Notes under the pieces: model-generated
Database searches by the model: none
Seen by the model: the letters and a program-made list of their open reading frames with translations, nothing else
Told to the model about the DNA's origin: nothing
Part shown: piece after piece, positions 56,619 to 64,000 of the stretch
Layout of the letters: each line of letters opens with the position of its first letter
Numbering within the stretch: the stretch's first letter is position 1
Made by a program: the position numbers and the translations under genes
DNA from: JAOSJT01 sp035362335
GTDB lineage: Bacteria; Bacteroidota; Ignavibacteria; SZUA-365
NCBI GenBank assembly: GCA_035362335.1
Contig: DAOSDL010000013.1
Location: 38,129-102,128, forward strand
Length of the DNA: 64,000 nucleotides
Reading direction: 5' to 3'

Positions 56619-58790
56619 CTACTGCATTTTGCCACTCTCAAGCTCGCGTGCCACACGCTCGGCCTTGAAAATATGGCGAACGGCTTCGAGTATGCCCGAG
56701 CTGTGCACCGATACGGTGCGATTGCCCATGTCCTCGGCGAAAATGAAGTCGCCGGGCAGACTCTCGATATTGCCGTCGAAAATCAAACCCACGATCTGCC
56801 GCTCCTTGTTGATCATCGGACTGCCGGAGTTGCCACCGATGATATCGTTGGTGGAGGCGAAATCCATGGGCGTGGCGAGATTGAAGGACGCGGGGGGATT
56901 CTGCCAGCGCTGCGGCAAGTGCCACGCTTCCTGTCCGGGGAAGGAATGGAAACGATCGTACATGCCATAGAACGTGGTGAACGCCGGCGCCTTGGTGCCG
57001 TTGTACTCGTAGCCCTTCACTATACCGTCGGCGATGCGCAGCGTGAACGTGGCGTCCGGCGGAATGGCGGTGCCATACACATCGAACAATGCGCGGCCCA
57101 GCAGCGTGCGGTTCACCTGATCCGAGGCGCTCACCTCGTTGCTCACCGCGGCAGCAGCTTCGAAGCGCGGCACAGCCATGCGTGCAAGCACGATGAAAGG
57201 ATCGTCGGACTGTTCGATGCTCGCAGGTGCGCCGGCAATCAGCGCGGCCAGCTTGAGCGAATCACCCAACACGGTCGACGCCAGCATGGCACGTGCGGCT
57301 TCCGTGGCCGGACGGCCTTGCAGAGCCTTGAGCACCACGGGATCGTTCGCACCCAGCATCTTCACCATCATGCCGAATTGACGCTCGAGCACAAGTTGCT
57401 CCAGCGCCTTGTCACTGCTCACCGGCTTGCCCAGTGTGCGCTTGGTCAGCTCGATGGCGTCGGCTTTGTACGGCTTCTGACGCTCGGCATCGGGTTTGGC
57501 GCTTTCCAACACCAAGCGCACCAACGATCCGGCCTTCGAGAAATGGTCGGACACGCCGAGTCCGCCCGGACGCAAACCGTAGAGTTCGCCGGCCACGGTG
57601 CGCAGACGCGCGCGCGTCGTGGCAATATCGTCCCATACCGACCCGTATTTCGCGGCCAGCGCGGGCTTGGCCATCACCGCGGCTTTGAACTGCCGGTCGA
57701 AATCGCGGCGGCGTGCCATCAGCACGTCGTTGCGCAGACCATCGAGGCGACCCATGTACGCTTTCTGCGAATTCGACATGCTGAGCAAATCGGTGCGCAG
57801 TTCGTCACGCTTGGCGGGGTTCAATTCCGAGTAGCGCAGCAGCACCTCCATGCGATCGTTGATGAGCTGGAATACGGCGGGATACTGCACGTCGCGGTAG
57901 TATTCGAGTTGCTCGGTGGTGCTCAGACGATTGGTGCTGCCCGGGTTGCCCACCACGAACACCAACTCGTCCTCTTTCGCACCGGCCTTGCTCCATTCGA
58001 ACCAGTTGACGGGCTTCACCGGCTTGCCATCGTCATCGTACAGACGGAAAAAGGTCACATCCAGGCCGTAACGCGGATAGGTGAAGTTGTCGTACTCACC
58101 GCCGAAATGCGCGGCCTGCAGCTCGGGAGCGAACACGATGCGCGCATCGCTGTAGCGCTTGTAGAGATACAGCGAGTACTTGCCACCGTTGTACAGCGTC
58201 ACGACTTGCGCGCGCAGCTTGCTGTCCTTCTCGACGTTCTCCTGAATCTCCTTGATTTTCGCATCACGTGCCGCGATGGCATCCTTGTCCGATGCGGCCG
58301 CGTCCATCACCGCATGCACGTCCTTGGTGACGTCGCGGATTTCCACGAGCTGGTCGAAATACACTTTCGGCACTTTGCGCTCATCACCCGGCGTCTCGGC
58401 GAAAAATCCGCTGTCGAGCAACTTCTCGCCGTCCTTTTGAATGTCCACCAGCGCTGTGCGCGAGCAGTGATGGTTGGTCATCACCAGGCCGTCGGCGCTG
58501 ACAAAGGCGGCCGAGCAGCCGGTGCTCATGCGCAGCGAGGAGAGGCGCACATCCTCCATCCAAGAGTTGTCGGGACGGAAGCCATAGGCCTCGGCGAAGT
58601 AGTCGAGCGGCGGATAATCGAAGGTCCACATGCGGCCGCTGTCGAAGCGACCTGCCTTGACCTGCGCGAGTTCCGCCTGCTTGGCCGCCTCGTAGGACGA
58701 CACCGCGGTCGAACTTCCGCCGCAACCCGAGATCACCGCGAGCACGGCGAGCAGCGAGACGATTCCGGCGATTCTGCGTAACGATTGCAT
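56619..58790 (-). CDS. S46 family dipeptidyl peptidase lipoprotein (copy B)
   Basis: A 723-aa second S46 peptidase, clearly paralogous to copy A along its whole length. It has a lipobox (VISGC, Cys23) and the catalytic contexts GLVMTNHHCSRTAL, NFTYPRYGLD and GGNSGSPMINKE. Shared blocks with copy A include RMWTFDYPP, NGGKYS, VVGNPGSTNRLST and MGNRTVSVHSSGI. Several start codons are possible; the ATG at 58790 was chosen because GAGG lies 9 nt upstream and it gives a clean signal peptide. Divergence between the copies suggests different substrate preference. Confidence 0.93.
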   Translation of the reverse strand: MQSLRRIAGIVSLLAVLAVISGCGGSSTAVSSYEAAKQAELAQVKAGRFDSGRMWTFDYPPLDYFAEAYGFRPDNSWMEDVRLSSLRMSTGCSAAFVSADGLVMTNHHCSRTALVDIQKDGEKLLDSGFFAETPGDERKVPKVYFDQLVEIRDVTKDVHAVMDAAASDKDAIAARDAKIKEIQENVEKDSKLRAQVVTLYNGGKYSLYLYKRYSDARIVFAPELQAAHFGGEYDNFTYPRYGLDVTFFRLYDDDGKPVKPVNWFEWSKAGAKEDELVFVVGNPGSTNRLSTTEQLEYYRDVQYPAVFQLINDRMEVLLRYSELNPAKRDELRTDLLSMSNSQKAYMGRLDGLRNDVLMARRRDFDRQFKAAVMAKPALAAKYGSVWDDIATTRARLRTVAGELYGLRPGGLGVSDHFSKAGSLVRLVLESAKPDAERQKPYKADAIELTKRTLGKPVSSDKALEQLVLERQFGMMVKMLGANDPVVLKALQGRPATEAARAMLASTVLGDSLKLAALIAGAPASIEQSDDPFIVLARMAVPRFEAAAAVSNEVSASDQVNRTLLGRALFDVYGTAIPPDATFTLRIADGIVKGYEYNGTKAPAFTTFYGMYDRFHSFPGQEAWHLPQRWQNPPASFNLATPMDFASTNDIIGGNSGSPMINKERQIVGLIFDGNIESLPGDFIFAEDMGNRTVSVHSSGILEAVRHIFKAERVARELESGKMQ

Positions 58791-59204
58791 CATCATGTAC
58801 CTCATACTGGATCTGAACGGAAAAGACTGTGTATGAATGCTTCTTTCAGCCAATTTTGTAAGGTAAGAAAATCCACCGGACTTTCGGAGCTATGCACAGC
58901 TTCCTCGGATGAACATGGATTCACACGGAGGACGAGCTCACTGCTCTCCATCACATCCGCGCAGTCGAAGCCAGCTTGTTACAGCCACGGTGAGCGAGCG
59001 TTGGATTTCTTCTCCGCCGTCAATGTACTCGGCTGCTACCGGGGTTCCACGATACATCTGTGATAATCTGAGTGAATTCCGTACAATCTGTGGTTTTGCC
59101 CTTCTGTCACATCCACTCCAACAATAATCATAGCACCCGCACCGTTTCATACTCCCGCGAGTGTCGAAAAAACATGAACGTTTGTACGTATTCGCTCCGA
59201 TCAT
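58791..59204. other. 414-bp gene-free stretch with degenerate repeat
   Basis: No coding region is convincing here on either strand. The upstream part should hold the promoter of S46 copy B. Four imperfect 10-bp units are at 59056-59095 (ATCTGTGATA, ATCTGAGTGA, ATTCCGTACA, ATCTGTGGTT), part of the dispersed repeat family. A short GGATTCACACGG element near 58918 may be another member. Confidence 0.5.
59056..59095 (+). repeat. Dispersed intergenic repeat, member 1
   Basis: Four consecutive 10-bp units of an ATCnGTGnnA type: ATCTGTGATA, ATCTGAGTGA, ATTCCGTACA and ATCTGTGGTT. Related elements with the same unit length occur at three other places within about 4.5 kb. Confidence 0.6.
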
Positions 59205-59705
59205 TTATCGTTCATCCTCGCGCAGAAGGCTCAGTATCCACCACCGACGGCCGTCGTAATACAACTGCACGGTGTTGTTGCACGTGCGGAGGGCGAAGGG
59301 ATCGTCCGGCGCACGCAGAATCACCGAAGTGCTCAGCACCTGCGCCGCATGCCCCACCTGTTCGCAGCGCCGCGCGATTTCACGCTCGTAAAAGGACTGC
59401 GTCGACATGTACTCCGCCGCCCGGCGTATGAACTCCTCCACGCTCACACTCTCCACTTCCACGCGCTCTCCGCCCTTCCACAGCACCGTGTGGACGCGTG
59501 CCTGCTCGTGAAATAGCGTGCGCAGCCGCTTCCAGTCGCGCGGGGTGCCCGCCGGACCCGACAGCGCGCCGTACAGCGCCGCCAACACCCCGTCGATGCT
59601 GCGCGTGTCCGAAGCGCGGAAGGATTTGTCCTCGCCTCCCGGCGCCGCCACCGCGTTCGCCATTGCCACAATCATCAGGAGAACACCACAGGCCACACGT
59701 TTCAT
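59205..59705 (-). CDS. Secreted small protein, SnoaL/NTF2-like
   Basis: A 166-aa exported protein. The signal peptide (MKRVACGVLLMIVAMANAVAA) is followed by a domain whose order of helices and strands resembles NTF2-like/SnoaL proteins. Blocks are DTRSIDGVLAALYGALSG, WKRLRTLFHEQARVHTVLW, FIRRAAEYMSTQSFYEREIAR, and the curved-sheet end NNTVQLYYDGRRWWILSLLREDE. No catalytic residues are assigned. The ATG at 59705 has AAGGAG eight nt upstream and is preferred over 59729. Apparently monocistronic. Confidence 0.72.
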   Translation of the reverse strand: MKRVACGVLLMIVAMANAVAAPGGEDKSFRASDTRSIDGVLAALYGALSGPAGTPRDWKRLRTLFHEQARVHTVLWKGGERVEVESVSVEEFIRRAAEYMSTQSFYEREIARRCEQVGHAAQVLSTSVILRAPDDPFALRTCNNTVQLYYDGRRWWILSLLREDER

Positions 59706-59916
59706 ACCCGCAACTCCTTCATTCGACATATCGCAGGGTATTCGTAATTCCTCGAAAAAAGTTGCCCCAATGGCGGATAAACCACAGAAATCCCTGCGTG
59801 CACCGGAGCTTCAGCGCTCGGTCGCGATCCCACACAGCGCGTATGTGCCCGCAGGGATTGTCTGGACGCAATTCATGGAAGGATGTATATTGCCTTCCAC
59901 TCAATGCTTCGTGATC

Positions 59917-59946
59917 ATCCGTGTACGATCCGTGTAATTCGTGTTT
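59917..59946 (+). repeat. Dispersed intergenic repeat, member 2
   Basis: Three 10-bp units ATCCGTGTAC, GATCCGTGTA and ATTCGTGTTT lie immediately before the archease gene. The element runs to within 16 bp of the archease ATG and contains an in-frame GTG at 59941. Confidence 0.6.
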
Positions 59947-59961
59947 ATCGATCCCAGCATC

Positions 59962-60390
59962 ATGATCGCTCGTCCACCGTTCGAAGAGTTAGATCACACC
60001 GCCGATGTGGGACTGCGCGTGTATGGCGCGGATTTCACCGCACTGTGCGTACATGCGGCGCGCGGCATGACGCGGCTCATGCTCGATGCCGATGTGCCCG
60101 CCGTCGCCTCGGTGAGCGAAACCATTTCCGTAGCCGCCGAAGGCCACGAAGCGGTGTTGCACGCCTGGCTCAGCGAGCTACTGTATCATTGCACGGTATG
60201 CAAACTGCTGCCTGTGGACTTCCAGCCCCGCAACTGCGACGAGCACGGCCTGAGCATGGAGTTGCGTTCGGTGCAGGTGGACGAGGCGCTACGGCGCGAT
60301 ATGAGTGAGATCAAAGCAGTAACCTGGCATGCACTGCACGTATGGCGCGACGAGCGCGGCTGGGTTGCCACGGTGATTTTCGACACCTGA
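59962..60390 (+). CDS. Archease (RtcB cofactor)
   Basis: A 142-aa archease. The N-terminus (PPFEELDHTADVGLRVYGADF) holds the conserved metal-binding Asp11 region, followed by HEAVLHAWLSELLYH and a C-terminal ITWHALHVWRDERGWVATVIFDT-type strand (here VTWHALHVWRD). Archease promotes multiple turnover of RtcB by helping guanylylation. The ATG at 59962 is chosen; a GTG at 59941 is in frame but lies within a repeat. It is 15 nt upstream of rtcB. Confidence 0.92.
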   Translation: MIARPPFEELDHTADVGLRVYGADFTALCVHAARGMTRLMLDADVPAVASVSETISVAAEGHEAVLHAWLSELLYHCTVCKLLPVDFQPRNCDEHGLSMELRSVQVDEALRRDMSEIKAVTWHALHVWRDERGWVATVIFDT

Positions 60391-60405
60391 GGAAAGGATG
60401 TGGCT

Positions 60406-61842
60406 ATGGAAATCCGTCAGCTTTCGCCCACGCTCTGGGAAATCCCCAAACACGGCCGCATGCGTGTGCCGGGACGGGTGTACGCCAGCGCCGCCATGAT
60501 GGAAGGCATTCGCAAGGACAAAAGTCTCGAGCAAGTGGCCAATGTGGCGCAACTGCCGGGCATTGTACGTTACTCCTTGGCCATGCCCGACATTCACTGG
60601 GGCTACGGTTTTCCCATCGGCGGAGTATGCGCCACGCATGCGGAGGATGGTGTGATTTCGCCCGGAGGCGTGGGCTATGATATCAACTGCGGCGTACGAT
60701 TGCTGGCTACAGGCCTGAACGTCGAGGACGTGCGTCCACGCATGCGGACGCTGGTGGCCGAACTGTTTCGTCAGGTGCCCACGGGCGTGGGTGCATCCAA
60801 AGCCATTCCGAAGCTCGACCGCAAGGAGTTGCGCGCCGTGGCCACGCAGGGCGCGCGCTGGGCGGTGCGCCGCGGCTTCGGAGACGACCGCGATCTGGAT
60901 TTTATCGAAGAACACGGCTGCCTGGCCGACGCCGATCCCGAAGCGGTGGCCGAGCGTCCCTGGGAACGCGGTGCCGATCAGCTCGGCACATTGGGCTCGG
61001 GCAATCACTTTCTGGAAATCGGCATGGTGGAGGAAATTTATGACGAGCGCGCCGCCGCCGTGTTCGGATTGCAGCGCGATGCGGTGGTGCTGCTCATTCA
61101 TTGCGGATCACGCGGTTTCGGCTATCAGATCTGCGACGATTATCTGGCCGTGACACAGCGCGCCAGCGAAAAATACGGCATCGCCCTGCCCGACAGGCAA
61201 CTGGCCTGCGCTCCCCTGCGCAGCGACGAGGGACGCCGCTATCTCGGTGCCATGCGCTGCGCGGCCAACTACGCCTTCGCAAACCGGCAGATTATCATGC
61301 AGCTCGCGCGGCGCGCCTTCGCCGAGGCGCTGCGGCGCGAGGAGAGCGAACTCGGTTTCCGCCTGATCTACGATATTTGCCATAACATTGCCAAATTCGA
61401 GACGCATGAAGTGGACGGCGATCAACTGCGCGTATGCATGCATCGCAAAGGCGCAACACGCGCCTACGGTCCGGGCAATGCGCACATCCCCGAAGTGTAC
61501 CGTTCCGTGGGTCAACCCGTGCTCATACCCGGCGACATGGGCCGCTACAGCTATCTCTGTGTAGGCACCGAGCGCGCCATGCGCGAGACCTTCGGTTCGT
61601 CCTGCCATGGTGCCGGCAGGCATTTGAGCAGAAAAAAAGCCCTCGACGCCGGCAAGGGCCGCGATATCGTGGGCGAATTGCGCGAACGCGGCGTGGAAAT
61701 TCAGGCCACCGGCTTGCGCACCATCGCTGAAGAAATGCCGCAGGCCTACAAGGATGTGGCCGATGTCGTGGGCGTGATGCACGACGCCGGCATCAGCACC
61801 CGCGTGGCACGCTTCAAACCCCTCGGCGTGATCAAGGGCTGA
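60406..61842 (+). CDS. rtcB: RNA-splicing ligase RtcB
   Basis: A 478-aa RtcB that joins 2',3'-cyclic phosphate (or 3'-phosphate) RNA ends to 5'-OH ends using GTP and Mn2+. Metal and active-site blocks are MPDIHWGYGFPIGGVCA, GVGYDINCGVRLL, LGSGNHFLEIG, IHCGSRGFGYQI and the guanylylated-histidine motif SCHGAGRHLSRKKA. The ATG at 60406 has AAAGGA seven nt upstream; a GTG at 60400 is too close to the ribosome site. Cotranscribed with archease. Confidence 0.96.
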   Translation: MEIRQLSPTLWEIPKHGRMRVPGRVYASAAMMEGIRKDKSLEQVANVAQLPGIVRYSLAMPDIHWGYGFPIGGVCATHAEDGVISPGGVGYDINCGVRLLATGLNVEDVRPRMRTLVAELFRQVPTGVGASKAIPKLDRKELRAVATQGARWAVRRGFGDDRDLDFIEEHGCLADADPEAVAERPWERGADQLGTLGSGNHFLEIGMVEEIYDERAAAVFGLQRDAVVLLIHCGSRGFGYQICDDYLAVTQRASEKYGIALPDRQLACAPLRSDEGRRYLGAMRCAANYAFANRQIIMQLARRAFAEALRREESELGFRLIYDICHNIAKFETHEVDGDQLRVCMHRKGATRAYGPGNAHIPEVYRSVGQPVLIPGDMGRYSYLCVGTERAMRETFGSSCHGAGRHLSRKKALDAGKGRDIVGELRERGVEIQATGLRTIAEEMPQAYKDVADVVGVMHDAGISTRVARFKPLGVIKG

Positions 61843-61975
61843 AGCGGGATTGAGGCGGGATTGATGACACTAATACCGCGCGAATGTCACGGCTCGCAGG
61901 CGAAAGCAGGCACGATGATGTCGACTGCACCGATCCTGCTGCGCGCTCGCTTCGGGTGAAAGCTTAACAAAAATT

Positions 61976-62015
61976 AATCCGTGAAATCTGCGGATAATCA
62001 GTGGAATCTGCGTTT
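61976..62015 (+). repeat. Dispersed intergenic repeat, member 3
   Basis: Two 20-bp copies stand in tandem: AATCCGTGAAATCTGCGGAT (61976-61995) and AATCAGTGGAATCTGCGTTT (61996-62015), matching at 15 of 20 positions. Each is built from two related 10-bp halves. It lies between rtcB and the DUF4382 gene. Just after rtcB a different 10-bp direct repeat, GCGGGATTGA, occurs twice (61844-61864). Confidence 0.65.
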
Positions 62016-62120
62016 TTTACACTCCACTTGTGAGGAACGAATTCCAATCCGCAGGCGTAGAACGAAAATTGTGCCTGCCGAAGAATACAGGACAAGTCTT
62101 TTCATAATCGAGGTACTGTG

Positions 62121-62897
62121 ATGAAACGCATCCTTCCCCTTCTCATCCTCCCGCTGCTGCTTGGCATGGCGGCGTGCAGCGACGACGACAGCAACGGGCC
62201 GCCGACCACCGGTACGCTCAGCATTCACATGACCGACGCCCCCGCCGATTACGACGCGGTGCGCATCACCTTCGCCGAAATTTCCGCGCATATCAACGGT
62301 GAGTGGGTGGTGGTGAACGGTAATCCCGTAACCGTCAATCTGCTGGAGTGGAATAACGGCAAGAGCATCGAAATCGGTCGCAACGAACTTGGTCCGGGCA
62401 AGTACACACAAATCCGCCTCATGGTGACCAAGGCCGAAGTGGTGGTCGACGGCGTGACGCACAACGTCACCATTCCCAGCGCAGAACAGACCGGCTTGAA
62501 GCTCAACGCCAACTTCGACATCGTGGCCGGCTCCACCTACGAGCTGATACTCGATTTCGATGCGCATCAGAGCATCGTCACCACCGGACCGCCCAGCAAT
62601 CCCACGGGCTACAAACTCAAACCCGTGATTCGCGTGATCGAGCGCGCACTCACCGGTTCCGTGTCTGGCAAGGTGTCGCCCATCACCGATCCCGCGGTTG
62701 CCATGGCCTTTCAGACCGGCGTGGAAATCACCTCCACTCCGGTGGATCTCAACACCGGTGTATTCAAACTCGCCTTCCTGCCTCCGGGCACGTACGACAT
62801 TGCCATCGAGGATATCAACGGCAAGGCCTGGTCAACCTACGATGTGACCGTGGTGGCCGGCAAGGATACCACTCTCGGCACTGTGCAGTTGCAATAG
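62121..62897 (+). CDS. DUF4382 lipoprotein
   Basis: A 258-aa lipoprotein (lipobox MAAC, then SDDDSNGPP). A DUF4382 domain spans about residues 32-180 (GTLSIHMTDAPADYDAVRITFAEISAH, then LNANFDIVAGSTYELILDFDAHQSIV and YKLKPVIRVIE), and a carboxypeptidase-regulatory-like beta domain fills the C-terminus (FLPPGTYDIAIEDINGKAWSTYDVTVVAGKDTTLG). Function unknown; such proteins are common surface or periplasmic lipoproteins in Bacteroidetes and Chlorobi. The ATG at 62121 has GAGG seven nt upstream. Confidence 0.88.
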   Translation: MKRILPLLILPLLLGMAACSDDDSNGPPTTGTLSIHMTDAPADYDAVRITFAEISAHINGEWVVVNGNPVTVNLLEWNNGKSIEIGRNELGPGKYTQIRLMVTKAEVVVDGVTHNVTIPSAEQTGLKLNANFDIVAGSTYELILDFDAHQSIVTTGPPSNPTGYKLKPVIRVIERALTGSVSGKVSPITDPAVAMAFQTGVEITSTPVDLNTGVFKLAFLPPGTYDIAIEDINGKAWSTYDVTVVAGKDTTLGTVQLQ

Positions 62898-62933
62898 CAG
62901 CCATCCGTCACCGGCGGATCGCGTAGACACAGC

Positions 62934-62973
62934 GAGTCCGTGCGCAGCCCTTTGGGGACCGGCGCACGGACTC
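62934..62973. terminator. Bidirectional hairpin between convergent lipoprotein genes
   Basis: GAGTCCGTGCGC (62934-62945) is a perfect 12-bp inverted repeat of GCGCACGGACTC (62962-62973), with an inner CCC/GGG pairing in the loop. It lies between the stop of the DUF4382 gene and the stop of the convergent metal-binding lipoprotein gene. No U tract. Confidence 0.6.
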
Positions 62974-62996
62974 GTGCATTTCTCGCGATTAGAGTG

Positions 62997-63230
62997 CTAT
63001 TCCTTCACCACCAGATCCATGCCGCACTCGGGACAGCTCCCCGCCTCGGCGTAGGTTTTCTCGCCTTCGCACTTCATCGGGCAGTAGTACACCGAGGCCT
63101 GTTGTTCCTGTTTCACTTCCTTCTTGGACGCATCCCCCGCCGGTGCCTCCTCCTTGCCGCCCCCGCAGGCAGCAAGACCCAGTCCCAGCAGCAACGTCCC
63201 CAGAGCCATCATGCGATATATGCCTTTCAT
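62997..63230 (-). CDS. Small lipoprotein with heavy-metal-binding motif
   Basis: A 77-aa lipoprotein. The signal peptide ends at lipobox GLAAC, followed by a Glu/Lys-rich linker (GGGKEEAPAGDASKKEVKQEQQ). The C-terminus YYCPMKCEGEKTYAEAGSCPECGMDLV is the short heavy-metal-binding domain found in copper-efflux components. Three CxxM/CxxC-like groups could bind Cu or Zn. The ATG at 63230 has GGAGG eight nt upstream. No efflux genes are adjacent within the window. Confidence 0.85.
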   Translation of the reverse strand: MKGIYRMMALGTLLLGLGLAACGGGKEEAPAGDASKKEVKQEQQASVYYCPMKCEGEKTYAEAGSCPECGMDLVVKE

Positions 63231-63327
63231 GCGCGTATCCTCCATAATCGTTACCAGGCGATGCCCATCACCGCCGCTTCCGCAGTATGCGAAGCGAAGA
63301 CTTGGGATGCAAGGGGGAGCTGCTCTG

Positions 63328-63360
63328 ATATCCACGGGTTGCACGGATTTCCCGCAGATT
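63328..63360 (-). repeat. Dispersed intergenic repeat, member 4
   Basis: Read on the minus strand, units AATCTGCGGG, AAATCCGTGC and AACCCGTGGAT follow each other, matching members 1-3. It lies upstream of the metal-binding lipoprotein gene, about 100 bp before its ATG. A lone CACGGATTAA at ~63431 may be another fragment. Confidence 0.55.
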
Positions 63361-63453
63361 CTCACAGCTGGAGGCGATTCGTCCATTGGCATTCTACTTC
63401 ACAGAAACGTCGAGGTGATGACTGCGCCACGGATTAACCAGGACGGCCAAGGC

Positions 63454-63846
63454 TCATCCATTCGAGTCGCGGCAATCTCCATGCAAGGTTTCCGGAAGTA
63501 TCGTGCCCTGATGATATCGTATGCGCCACCCAGTAGCAGTGCGTATCCAGATCGAGCTGCGCAGCGTGCGCCGAACCATGGTGCCGCAACGATGCTCGGC
63601 GATGTAGGTCAGCAAGGTGACGTCCGGAGCGAGGTGATGAAGGGACGCCTCATGCATGCTCTGACACACGTCGGCATCGCCGGGCAGGAGGCGCAATACG
63701 TCGGCGCGGTCGTAGACACGTCCGCTGGCTCCGACTTCGTGGAAGTCCTCGGCAAGGAGAGCAGCAAGTCCAGCCCTGTCCCTGCGGAAATCGGGATTGA
63801 GGAGGTCGCACTCCAGTTTAATGATCGTCGCTTCGTGGTTTTCCAT
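63454..63846 (-). CDS. NTF2-like (DUF4440/SnoaL) protein
   Basis: A 130-aa cytoplasmic protein. The N-terminal helix (ATIIKLECDLLNPDFRRDRAGLAALLAEDFHEVGASGRVYDRADVLRLL) and the strand-rich C-terminal half (VTLLTYIAEHRCGTMVRRTLRSSIWIRTATGWRIRYHQGTIL) match DUF4440/SnoaL-like proteins of the NTF2 superfamily. No signal peptide and no catalytic assignment. The ATG at 63846 replaces a TTG at 63855. Apparently monocistronic. Confidence 0.8.
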   Translation of the reverse strand: MENHEATIIKLECDLLNPDFRRDRAGLAALLAEDFHEVGASGRVYDRADVLRLLPGDADVCQSMHEASLHHLAPDVTLLTYIAEHRCGTMVRRTLRSSIWIRTATGWRIRYHQGTILPETLHGDCRDSNG

Positions 63847-63938
63847 GTCGCACAACGTACGGAATGTGTCTGAGATGAGAGTATGCTCGGGCCACGGGGT
63901 GCAGCTTGGCTCCTGGTGGCTTCCTCGAATCGTCCTTT

Positions 63939-64000
63939 ACTCTTTACTCTTCACTCTTCACTCTTCACTCTTCACTCTTCACTCTTCACTCTTCACTCTT
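63939..64000 (+). repeat. 7-bp tandem repeat at the right edge
   Basis: ACTCTTC (first copy ACTCTTT) repeats head to tail for nearly nine copies and runs into the window edge, so its full length is unknown. No open reading frame covers it convincingly in this window. Confidence 0.9.

Overview
The window is a gene-dense, GC-rich bacterial chromosome segment with almost no mobile-element content. I saw no rRNA, tRNA, CRISPR array, transposase or integrase. Several traits point to the Fibrobacteres-Chlorobi-Bacteroidetes (FCB) group: a long SecA (1021 aa) with a large internal insertion, a short NusA without C-terminal acidic repeats, two S46-family dipeptidyl peptidases, a FadL/OMPP1 porin, a secreted hydrolase with a FlgD-like C-terminal domain, a pyruvoyl-dependent arginine decarboxylase, and many diderm lipoproteins. 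The high GC content suggests an Ignavibacteria- or Kapabacteria-like lineage, but that is inference and no marker phylogeny was run.

Layout. 1-2.9 kb: the end of a polysaccharide locus (Wzx-like flippase running off the left edge, two glycosyltransferases), all on the minus strand. 3.0-10.3 kb: a tightly overlapping minus-strand operon with a 2-hydroxyacyl-CoA dehydratase-type protein, a giant double-ASKHA activase, an SGNH hydrolase and a secreted PIG-L deacetylase. 10.6-12.7 kb: an NfeD protease/slipin pair on the plus strand. 12.9-15.8 kb: two tandem paralogous lipoproteins of unknown function. 15.9-19.1 kb: purL-yihY. 19.3-24.0 kb: biotin carboxylase, biotin carrier protein, FadL porin and SGNH lipoprotein. 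24.2-28.8 kb: mutS2, yqeY and an ExbB-ExbD-ExbD motor. 29.0-33.7 kb: nanE, a zinc-ribbon Yip1-like membrane protein and secA. 34.2-36.9 kb: a divergent pair of secreted proteins whose 5' ends overlap, one of them DacB. 36.9-46.5 kb: the translation/RNA operon rimP-nusA-infB-rbfA-truB-ribF-rpsO-pnp and a small ABM-like gene. 46.6-48.9 kb: smpB-tyrS-arginine decarboxylase on the plus strand.

48.9-54.0 kb is a compact minus-strand run: acyP, ispF, dedA, pap2, lnt, L-threonine aldolase and a thioesterase. Isoprenoid synthesis, phosphatase and carrier-recycling families and lipoprotein acylation are grouped here, an envelope-lipid theme. 54.2-58.8 kb carries two tandem S46 peptidase lipoproteins. 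58.8-64 kb is looser and contains small secreted proteins, an archease-RtcB RNA ligase operon, a DUF4382 lipoprotein and a metal-binding lipoprotein. It also has a dispersed degenerate intergenic repeat and a 7-bp tandem repeat at the right edge.

Operon ends repeatedly carry long GC-rich hairpins, mostly without a U tract. Four-base stop/start overlaps are the commonest junction between cotranscribed genes. Three promoters with 17-nt spacers could be read by eye (purL, exbB, rimP).
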